DNA from: Collinsella aerofaciens
GTDB taxonomy: Bacteria; Actinomycetota; Coriobacteriia; Coriobacteriales; Coriobacteriaceae
Assembly: GCA_030826265.1 (NCBI GenBank)
Contig: JAPJOH010000017.1
Location: forward strand, 32,509-55,736
DNA length: 23,228 nt
Direction: 5' to 3'
Part shown: in pieces, positions 15,228 to 20,749 of the stretch
Layout of the letters: each line of letters opens with the position of its first letter
How positions within the stretch are numbered: position 1 is the stretch's first letter
The notes under the pieces: generated by a model
Told to the model about the DNA's origin: nothing
What the model saw: only the letters and a program-made list of their open reading frames with translations
The model's database searches: none
Translations under genes and position numbers: made by a program

Positions 15228-15992
15228 CTAGTGGCAGCCGCAGCCTTCGTGCCCGTCATGGTCGTGGTGACCGTGGCAGCCGCAGGACTCGCCATGCTCG
15301 TGGATGTGCTCGTGATCATGTCCATGGCAGTCGCAGGAGGCCTCGCCGTTCTGTGCGAGCGTGCCGGCAATGAGGGCCTCGACGCAGGCATCGCAGCTGC
15401 CCTGGGCGCCCGCATAGACCGTGATGCCGGCTTGGGCAAGCGCGTTGATAGCGCCGCCGCCGATACCGCCGCAAATGAGCGTGTCAACGCCACCGTTGGC
15501 AAGCAGGCCCGCCAAGGCGCCGTGGCCGGTGCCACCGGTGCCTACGACCTGCTCGTTGAGCACCTTGCCATCCTGGATGTCGTAAATCTTGAACTGCTCG
15601 CTGCGGCCAAAGTGCATAAAGATGTTGCCGTTGTCGTACGTTGTTGCCACCCTCATGGTGCCGACCTCCTTTGCTGGCCATGCGGCCGTCGTCGTGGTGA
15701 TGGGGGAGTACGCGATGTTGCCGCCTTCGATGACGATCGCCCGTCCATTGACCAGCGCGTTTGCCACCTTGCGATGCGCGCGACTGCTGATTGCCGCCAC
15801 CGTGGCGCGGGCGATACCCATGTGCAGGGCGACGGCCTCCTGATTGAGGCCCTCCAGATCGCACAGGCGCAGTACTTCGAGCTCATCGACCGTCATATCG
15901 ATAGCGTCTCCGCTGGCAAGGCCATCGGGGGTAAAGCCGCGATATTCGGGGATGATCCCGACGCGGCGCAGTTTTTCGCGTCTTCCTGCCAT
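15228..15992 (-). CDS. DUF134 DNA-binding domain fused to a NifX/NifB-type cofactor-binding domain, with a His/Cys-rich tail
   Basis: This 254 aa protein has two domains. Residues 1-95 match DUF134: the basic start MAGRREKLRRVGIIPE, an acidic helix (TVDELEVLRLCDLEGL) and a sigma-like helix-turn-helix (NQEAVALHMGIARATVAAI, 50-68). Residues 113-212 match the dinitrogenase Fe-Mo cofactor family (NifX/NifB C-terminal type): MRVATTYDNG, FMHFGRSEQF, LICGGIGGGAINAL and CDAC (200-203). The tail (220-254) has 12 His and 6 Cys, including three CxC pairs, and probably binds metal. I chose the ATG at 15992 with AAGGAG (15998-16003) five bases upstream; the GTG at 15998 overlaps that site. No nif genes are near, so a role in sensing or carrying metal or Fe-S clusters is inferred. 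Two palindromes upstream suggest autoregulation. An internal start may give a second product. Confidence 0.88.
   Translation of the reverse strand: MAGRREKLRRVGIIPEYRGFTPDGLASGDAIDMTVDELEVLRLCDLEGLNQEAVALHMGIARATVAAISSRAHRKVANALVNGRAIVIEGGNIAYSPITTTTAAWPAKEVGTMRVATTYDNGNIFMHFGRSEQFKIYDIQDGKVLNEQVVGTGGTGHGALAGLLANGGVDTLICGGIGGGAINALAQAGITVYAGAQGSCDACVEALIAGTLAQNGEASCDCHGHDHEHIHEHGESCGCHGHHDHDGHEGCGCH
15654..15672 (-). promoter_or_regulatory. Strong internal ribosome binding site and ATG inside the DUF134-NifX gene
   Basis: On the minus strand AAAGGAGGT (15664-15672) is a nine-base match to the anti-Shine-Dalgarno sequence, stronger than at almost any other gene here. It is followed after seven bases by an in-frame ATG (15654-15656), which is Met113 of the fusion. 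Initiation there would give a 142 aa NifX-domain protein with the His/Cys tail, a normal size for stand-alone NifX-like proteins. This is either a working internal start or a remnant of two once separate genes. Confidence 0.6.
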
Positions 15993-16006
15993 GCACACTC
16001 CTTATC

Positions 16007-16018
16007 TGACATATGTCA
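16007..16018. promoter_or_regulatory. Operator-like palindrome 1 (TGACATATGTCA)
   Basis: This is a perfect 12-bp palindrome lying just upstream of the minus-strand ribosome site and covering the predicted transcription start of the DUF134-NifX gene. The extended form TCTGACATATG recurs, inverted, at the second site, 53 bp away centre to centre. Confidence 0.6.
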
Positions 16019-16023
16019 ACAAT

Positions 16024-16051
16024 AGGATAACGCGTTAGTCGTTGGGCGCAA
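16024..16051 (-). promoter_or_regulatory. Predicted promoter of the DUF134-NifX gene
   Basis: Read on the minus strand, TTGCGC (16046-16051) and TATCCT (16024-16029) are separated by 16 bases and resemble -35 and -10 elements. The predicted start, near 16017, falls within palindrome 1. Both hexamers are imperfect, but the position between the two palindromes is persuasive. Confidence 0.4.
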
Positions 16052-16055
16052 GGCA

Positions 16056-16075
16056 TTTCTGTCATATGTCAGAAA
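16056..16075. promoter_or_regulatory. Operator-like palindrome 2 (TTTCTG-n-CATATG-n-CAGAAA)
   Basis: This 20-bp inverted repeat is perfect except for one symmetric T/T mismatch (16062, 16069). It shares its CATATG centre and flanks with palindrome 1. It lies just upstream of the predicted -35 of the minus-strand gene, and about 75 bp before the thyA promoter on the other strand. Confidence 0.6.
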
Positions 16076-16148
16076 AAGGCTAAGATGCCTCGTTGCCGCA
16101 TGCGGAGCCGCGCTGCCGTGGATTGCGTGTGCCGGACTAAGTGTCCAA

Positions 16149-16176
16149 TTCGACACTCGCGCGCCTGGGCTACAAT
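16149..16176 (+). promoter_or_regulatory. Predicted thyA-folA promoter
   Basis: TTCGAC (16149-16154) and TACAAT (16171-16176) are separated by 16 bases, with thyA starting 34 bases after the -10. The -35 overlaps a small inverted repeat with arms GTGTC (16141-16145) and GACAC (16152-16156), a possible operator. Confidence 0.55.
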
Positions 16177-16210
16177 AAATCTCGCTTATAGGCGACTGAC
16201 AGGAGGGTCA

Positions 16211-17059
16211 ATGAGCAAAGCTGATCAACAGTTTGTAACCATGTGCCGCGAAATCTTGGACCATGGCACCACCACCGAGGGCCAAAAGGTCCGTCCGGTG
16301 TGGGAGGACGGCACCCCTGCCTATACCATTAAAAACTTTGGCGTTACGGCGCGCTACGACCTGCGCGAGGAGTTCCCTGCGCTCACCCTGCGCCGCACGG
16401 CGCTTAAGTCTGCGATGGACGAGATTTTGTGGATCTATCAAAAGAAGTCCAATAACGTCCATGACCTCAACAGCCATATTTGGGATGAGTGGGCCGACGA
16501 GACCGGCTCCATCGGCAAGGCCTACGGGTACCAGATTGGCCAGAAGAGCCATTATGCCGAGGGCGATTTCGACCAGATGGACCGCGTTCTGTACGACCTT
16601 AAGAACACGCCGTACAGCCGCCGCATTATGACGAATACCTATGTGTTTAGCGACCTGTCCGAGATGCACCTGTATCCGTGCGCCTACAGCGTGACGTATA
16701 ACGTGACGCAGCGCCCGCAGGATGACAAACCGACGCTCAACATGATTCTCAACCAGCGCAGCCAGGACATTTTGGCCGCGAACAACTGGAATGTGTGCCA
16801 GTACGCCATCTTGCTGATGATGGTCGCGCAATCGGTCGATATGATTCCCGGCGAGCTGCTGCATGTGATCGCCGATGCCCACATTTACGACCGTCATGTC
16901 GATATCGTCCGCGAGCTTATCGAGCGTCCGCAGTTTGCCGCGCCTAAGGTAACGCTCAACCCCGATGTACATGACTTCTATGCGTTTACGACCGATGATC
17001 TGATCGTCGAGGGCTATGAGCGCGGCCCGCAGGTCAAGAACATCCCCATTGCGGTGTAG
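16211..17059 (+). CDS. thyA: Thymidylate synthase ThyA
   Basis: ThyA converts dUMP to dTMP using methylenetetrahydrofolate, which is oxidised to dihydrofolate. The 282 aa protein has YSRR (phosphate binding, 135-138), the nucleophile Cys157 in LYPCAY, RSQD, NNWNVCQYA and the ADAHIYDRHV motif, all in the usual order. The active-site context differs slightly from the common PPCH form but is complete. The ATG at 16211 follows AGGAGG (16201-16206). A longer in-frame reading from 16085 would cross the promoter and is rejected. It is directly followed by folA, which regenerates tetrahydrofolate from the dihydrofolate made here. Confidence 0.95.
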   Translation: MSKADQQFVTMCREILDHGTTTEGQKVRPVWEDGTPAYTIKNFGVTARYDLREEFPALTLRRTALKSAMDEILWIYQKKSNNVHDLNSHIWDEWADETGSIGKAYGYQIGQKSHYAEGDFDQMDRVLYDLKNTPYSRRIMTNTYVFSDLSEMHLYPCAYSVTYNVTQRPQDDKPTLNMILNQRSQDILAANNWNVCQYAILLMMVAQSVDMIPGELLHVIADAHIYDRHVDIVRELIERPQFAAPKVTLNPDVHDFYAFTTDDLIVEGYERGPQVKNIPIAV

Positions 17060-17068
17060 GTGACGCGC

Positions 17069-17587
17069 ATGACGTGTAAGCTTTCCGCCATTGTCGCCGT
17101 GTGTGACGATTGGGGCATTGGGTGCGAGGGTGACATGGTCGTGTCTAATCGCGCCGACATGCGTCATTTTGTGACGCGCACCAAAGGCTGCCCGGTCATT
17201 ATGGGACGCAAGACGCTGCTGAGTTTTCCCGGCGGGCGTCCGCTCAAGAACCGTCGTAATATCGTGCTCACGCGCGATGAGGACTTTGCTGCCGAGGGCG
17301 TCGACGTGGTGCATAGCGTCGACGAAGCGCTCACCGCGGTAGCCGATGAGCCCGTTGCGTGGGTGATCGGTGGCGGCGAGGTGTATCGGCAGTTTTTGCC
17401 GTATTGCGCCGAGGCCGAGGTTACGCATGACCATTGCGTGCATGACGTGGATACGTATTTTCCCGATCTGGATGCCGATCCCGCGTGGGAGATTGCGCGG
17501 CGTGGCGGTGTTGCCACGATTGCCTCGGGCGAGGGCGACGAGGGTGTCGATTATGAGTTCGTAACGTATCGTCGCGTTGAGGCGTAA
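17069..17587 (+). CDS. folA: Dihydrofolate reductase
   Basis: FolA reduces dihydrofolate to tetrahydrofolate with NADPH and is the target of trimethoprim. The 172 aa protein shows the family order: LSAIVAVCDDWGIG, the acidic residue Asp30 in NRADMRHF, VIMGRKTLLSFPGGRPLKNR (NADPH and substrate loop), VIGGGEVYRQFLP, and a C-terminal DTYFPDLD strand. I prefer the ATG at 17069, with AGGTG overlapping the thyA stop region six bases upstream; a GTG at 17060, immediately after the thyA stop, would add three residues. It forms an operon with thyA. A hairpin follows at 17632. Confidence 0.94.
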   Translation: MTCKLSAIVAVCDDWGIGCEGDMVVSNRADMRHFVTRTKGCPVIMGRKTLLSFPGGRPLKNRRNIVLTRDEDFAAEGVDVVHSVDEALTAVADEPVAWVIGGGEVYRQFLPYCAEAEVTHDHCVHDVDTYFPDLDADPAWEIARRGGVATIASGEGDEGVDYEFVTYRRVEA

Positions 17588-17631
17588 ATCGTCCGGCGTG
17601 AACGGTATCATCGGATTGTTTGAATGCATGG

Positions 17632-17656
17632 GGCGGCGCTTAGCGTCGCCTCGTTT
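17632..17656 (+). terminator. Probable terminator after folA
   Basis: GGCGGCGC (17632-17639) pairs with GCGTCGCC (17643-17650) around a TTA loop, with one G-T wobble. The tail TCGTTT is short, so efficiency is uncertain. It abuts the next promoter. Confidence 0.55.
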
Positions 17657-17664
17657 GGTATAGA
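17656..17664 (+). promoter_or_regulatory. Extended -10 promoter for the TrmH-family gene
   Basis: TGGTATAGA (TGn plus TATAGA at 17659-17664) resembles the extended -10 elements at 5619 and 6720. Transcription would begin near 17671, which excludes the ATG at 17664 as a start and supports the one at 17697. Confidence 0.45.
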
Positions 17665-17696
17665 TGCGCTGTAAAGAAAGGTGCGGGCTGGCTGCT

Positions 17697-18611
17697 ATGA
17701 CTGATGCCGTTGAGGTGCTGCGAATCGATTCGCTCGAGGACGGGCGGCTTGATGCCTACGTGCGACTGACCGAGCGTGAGCTGCGCTGCGTGCTGGAGCC
17801 GCAGAAGGGCATTTTTATCGCCGAGAGTGCCAAGGTCATCGAACGTGCGGTTCGCGCCGGATACGAGCCGGCGAGCTTTCTTTTGGGCGAGCGCTGGCTC
17901 GACCAGATGATGCCGCTGTTTGAGCGCCTGGCGGTACGCGAGGGCGCGGGTCCGGTTCCCGTGTTCGTTGCCTCGATGGAGCTTATGGAGCGGCTGACGG
18001 GCTTCAATGTGACGCGCGGTGCGCTCGCGGCATTCCGTCGTCCACGTCAGATTCCGGTAGCCGAGTTCTTGGGTGGCGTCGTCGATGCGGCGGGGGAGCG
18101 CCCGGTGCGCGTGTGCGTGCTCGAGGGCATTGTCGACCACACCAACGTCGGCGCGATTTTCCGCTCGGCGGCTGCGCTGAACGTCGATGGCATTTTGGTG
18201 AGCCCTACGTGCTGCGATCCGCTGTACCGTCGCTCGGCCCGCGTGAGCATGGGCACGGTGTTCCAGGTGCCCTGGACACGCATTGGCAGCGAAGCGCGCG
18301 TATGGCCGCATGATGGGCTGGCGGCGCTACACGATGCCGGCTTTTCGTGTGCCGCTATGGCGTTGACGGATGATTCGGTGTCGCTGGACGATCCCGCGCT
18401 CCAGGAGATTGACCGCCTGGCAATCTTTATGGGCACCGAGGGTGCTGGCTTGGGCGCCAAGACCATTGCAGGCTGCGACCGCGCCGTGCGTATTCCGATG
18501 GCGCATGGGGTCGATTCACTCAACGTGGCCGCGGCAAGCGCTGTTGCCTTTTGGCAGCTGTGCCCGCATGTGAGCAACGAGTACCACTACCAGCCGGGGC
18601 TGTATCACTAG
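17697..18611 (+). CDS. TrmH/SpoU-family RNA methyltransferase
   Basis: The 304 aa protein is a SPOUT-fold, SAM-dependent 2'-O-ribose methyltransferase acting on rRNA or tRNA. The N-terminal part (1-115) resembles a substrate-binding domain. The catalytic domain has motif 1 NVGAIFRSA (150-158), motif 2 LAIFMGTEGAGL (241-252) and motif 3 IPMAHGVDSLNVAAASAV (266-283), giving the knot fold and the catalytic Arg156. The target nucleotide cannot be read from the sequence; large-subunit rRNA enzymes such as RlmB and TsnR relatives are candidates. The ATG at 17697 is preceded by GAAAGGTG at a long distance (about 14 bases), so translation may be modest. It appears to be a single-gene unit between folA and the transporter. 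Confidence 0.9.
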   Translation: MTDAVEVLRIDSLEDGRLDAYVRLTERELRCVLEPQKGIFIAESAKVIERAVRAGYEPASFLLGERWLDQMMPLFERLAVREGAGPVPVFVASMELMERLTGFNVTRGALAAFRRPRQIPVAEFLGGVVDAAGERPVRVCVLEGIVDHTNVGAIFRSAAALNVDGILVSPTCCDPLYRRSARVSMGTVFQVPWTRIGSEARVWPHDGLAALHDAGFSCAAMALTDDSVSLDDPALQEIDRLAIFMGTEGAGLGAKTIAGCDRAVRIPMAHGVDSLNVAAASAVAFWQLCPHVSNEYHYQPGLYH

Positions 18612-18619
18612 GCAGATAG

Positions 18620-18671
18620 TTAGCACCGGGCTCTGGTTCGGGGCGTTTCGGCCGACGTCGGTCGGTGCTAA
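18620..18671. repeat. Inverted repeat between the methyltransferase and MATE genes
   Basis: TTAGCACCG (18620-18628) and CGGTGCTAA (18663-18671) are perfect 9-bp arms. Between them lies a second perfect palindrome, CCGACGTCGG (18652-18661). As RNA this would form a branched hairpin; no T-tract follows, so it is not an ordinary terminator. It lies 66 bases before the MATE start. Confidence 0.6.
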
Positions 18672-18736
18672 GCTGGTATTGGCTTTGGTCTTAAATTGCC
18701 GTTTTGTTGTTTGACGTACGCTGGTGGGGAGGGCGT

Positions 18737-20086
18737 GTGGCTAAGAAATCTACGGCTATCGATGTAACGCAGGGTGTCATTTGGCAACAGCTGCTGTCGC
18801 TGTGCGTCCCTATCTTCTTTAGCTCGTTTTTTCAGCAGGCTTACACGCTTATTGGTACGTATATCGTCGGCCAGTTTGGCGGCAAGCTCGCGCTGGGTGG
18901 CATTCAAGCCACGATGGTGCTCACCGAGCTCTGCATTGGCTTTTGCGTTGGCGTTGGCGCTGGCTGCGCGGTCATTACCGGTCAGTATTTTGGTCAGCAC
19001 GATGATGAGCGATTGAGTCGTTCGGTCCATACGGCCATGACGCTCGCGCTGGTGGGTGGTATCGTTTTCTCGATTCTTGGCATAGTGTTCGTTGAGCCCA
19101 TGCTGGTACTTATGTACACGCCGCATGAACTATTGGCCGAGGGCGTGGCCTATGCTCGTTGCTATTTTGCCGCCATGGTTGCGGCGCTGCTGCTCAATAT
19201 GGGAACGGCGCTGCTGCGCGCCGTGGGCGACACACGCGGTCCTGCTGTGATCATTGCTTCCGGCTGCCTTGTTAATGCGGTGCTGGATATCATCTTTGTC
19301 GCTGTGTTGCATATGGAGGCTCTGGGCTGCGGCATCGCGGTGGCGCTGACCATTTGCTCCAACGCCACGATGATCGTGATTCGTATGATGCACGCTCCGG
19401 GTGCGTGGCGGCTTTCACTGTCCAAACTCTGCATTGATCCTGGCATTTGTAAGAGCATGATCTCGTGTGGTCTGCCGCTTGGCTTTCAGTCTGCTGCGTA
19501 TTCGATTTCCAACGTTTTGATTCAGGTGTCGGTCAACTCGTTTGGTGCCGATGTCACCACGGCGTGGGGTCTTTCGGGCCGTTTGGATGGCATTGTCTGG
19601 ATGGTTACCGAGGCGCTTGGCGTTTCGATCACCACGTTCTCGGCACAGAACTTTGGCGCGCGCAACTACGAGCGCATGCGCAAGGGCTACCATACGTCGC
19701 TTGTGCTGTCGTTTATGCTCATTGGTGGCCTGTCTGCCGTGCTACTGGTGTTCTCGGGTCCGTTGTCGCGTCTGTTTGTCGACGATGCTTTGATTTCGGC
19801 CTACACCACGACGATTCTTCATTTCATCGCGCCGTTCTACGCGATCTTCTCGATTATCGAAAACGCGTCCGGCTCCATCCGCGGCGCTGGCGTGAGCTTC
19901 CAGCCTATGATGCTCACGATTTTTGGCACCGTCGTGCTCAGGGTGATCTGGGTGTTTGCGATTATGCCGTTCGATCCGTCGCTTGAGCACCTGCTGCTGG
20001 TTTACCCCGTAACCTGGCTCATCACGGCCACGATGTTTACCATCTACCACCACAGCGGCAACTGGCTCGGCCGCGCCACCGCCTAA
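18737..20086 (+). CDS. MATE-family multidrug/toxin efflux transporter
   Basis: The 449 aa membrane protein has about 12 predicted hydrophobic helices in two similar halves, as in MATE (NorM/DinF-type) cation-coupled antiporters. The first half begins LLSLCVPIFFSSFFQQAYTL and contains VGVGAGCAVITGQYFGQ, a family-like Gly-rich segment; the second half begins near MISCGLPLGFQSAAYSISN and has SAQNFGARNYERMRKG. The family often has Asp in TM1 (DTxxVG); here the position reads LIGTYIVGQ. The substrate is unknown. The GTG at 18737 has GGGGAGGG (18726-18733) just upstream; an earlier TTG at 18704 lacks a site and would add 11 poor residues. The stop lies inside the left arm of the inverted repeat at 20085. 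Confidence 0.9.
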   Translation: MAKKSTAIDVTQGVIWQQLLSLCVPIFFSSFFQQAYTLIGTYIVGQFGGKLALGGIQATMVLTELCIGFCVGVGAGCAVITGQYFGQHDDERLSRSVHTAMTLALVGGIVFSILGIVFVEPMLVLMYTPHELLAEGVAYARCYFAAMVAALLLNMGTALLRAVGDTRGPAVIIASGCLVNAVLDIIFVAVLHMEALGCGIAVALTICSNATMIVIRMMHAPGAWRLSLSKLCIDPGICKSMISCGLPLGFQSAAYSISNVLIQVSVNSFGADVTTAWGLSGRLDGIVWMVTEALGVSITTFSAQNFGARNYERMRKGYHTSLVLSFMLIGGLSAVLLVFSGPLSRLFVDDALISAYTTTILHFIAPFYAIFSIIENASGSIRGAGVSFQPMMLTIFGTVVLRVIWVFAIMPFDPSLEHLLLVYPVTWLITATMFTIYHHSGNWLGRATA

Positions 20087-20172
20087 TGATCCGTAGGGGA
20101 CGGAGGAAAACGGATCATTGACCTGGCGATAAGGCAAAATGATCCGTTTTCCTCCGTCCCCTTCGGATCATT
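20085..20172. repeat. Composite inverted repeat filling a convergent gene junction
   Basis: Two 35-bp units, 20085-20119 and 20138-20172, are inverted copies with a single mismatch, separated by 18 bases. Each unit itself begins with AATGATCCG and ends with CGGATCATT, so four copies of the 9-mer are present. The element touches both stop codons: the TAA of the MATE gene (20084-20086) and the TAA of the minus-strand gene (20172-20174). It could form one long hairpin or two small ones. It resembles a miniature or REP-like mobile repeat, and may serve as a bidirectional terminator or mRNA end protector. Confidence 0.85.
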
Positions 20173-20657
20173 TAGTATTCGATGCCTTGGCGGGCTAGGA
20201 GGCCTTCGTCGAAGTAATGTTTGACGGGGCGCATTTCGGTGACCAGGTCTGCCAGATCGGCGAGGGGCAGCAGACCGCGGCCGGTGAGCACGAGCTCCGT
20301 GGTGGCGGGCTTTGTCGCGATCAGCGCTTCGACATCCACGCGCGTCACAAATCCACGGCGCATGGCCTCGCCAAGTTCGTCCAGAATCAGAACGTCGACT
20401 TGGCTAATCTGCTCGCGCGCCAGCTCCATGATCAGTGCGGCACAGGCTTCGGGCGTGTCGCGGTCGGCTTGTACGATGCGCAGACCTAAACGGGGCGCCG
20501 CATCATGCTCGGCGCAGTGCAGCTTCTTGGCAAACTGCAGCATAAGCACGTTAAGTCCATAGCCCGTGGCGCGCAGTGCAAGCCCCAGCGCAGCCGTCGT
20601 CTTGCCCTTGCCGTCGCCCGTGTAGATCTGAACCTTGCCGACTTCCAGTGATGCCAT
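20172..20657 (-). CDS. cobO: Cob(I)yrinic acid a,c-diamide adenosyltransferase, CobO/BtuR type
   Basis: The enzyme transfers the adenosyl group of ATP to cobalt(I) corrinoids, making coenzyme B12. The 161 aa protein has the P-loop GDGKGKTTAA (15-24), LQFAKK, the Walker B-like strand VLILDELGEAMRRG, LTGRG and the diagnostic C-terminus RPVKHYFDEGLLARQGIEY. It is shorter than E. coli BtuR (about 196 aa): it lacks the N-terminal helix and has a shorter middle section. The ATG is set by AAAGGA five bases upstream (20663-20668 on the plus strand). It is a lone minus-strand gene, convergent with the MATE gene and divergent from ftsH, with no other cobalamin genes here, so it may act in salvage of imported corrinoids. 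Confidence 0.9.
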   Translation of the reverse strand: MASLEVGKVQIYTGDGKGKTTAALGLALRATGYGLNVLMLQFAKKLHCAEHDAAPRLGLRIVQADRDTPEACAALIMELAREQISQVDVLILDELGEAMRRGFVTRVDVEALIATKPATTELVLTGRGLLPLADLADLVTEMRPVKHYFDEGLLARQGIEY

Positions 20658-20749
20658 CTCTGTCCTTTCGTGCCCGGCGTCGGTTTATCACCGCCCGGGT
20701 TGGGTATTCTAGATAGCATTATCAACCCCAGTAGATGGAGTTCAAGCAG

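Noticed and set aside
15228..15992. Part of a nitrogen fixation system because of the NifX-like domain
   Set aside because: No other nif gene is present, and NifX-like domains are widespread in organisms that do not fix nitrogen.
16085..16210. N-terminal extension of ThyA from 16085
   Set aside because: The extension crosses the predicted promoter and has no similarity to ThyA; AGGAGG marks the ATG at 16211.
17664..17696. Longer start for the TrmH-family gene at the ATG 17664
   Set aside because: It has no ribosome site and lies inside the predicted -10 element, upstream of the likely transcription start.
18620..18671. A guanidine riboswitch before the MATE gene
   Set aside because: Guanidine-II needs two small hairpins with ACGR loops; only one ACG-containing palindrome is present, with loop ACGT.
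20085..20172. A CRISPR array or transposon end pair
   Set aside because: Only two units, in opposite orientation, with an 18-base gap and no cas or transposase gene; it does not fit either form.
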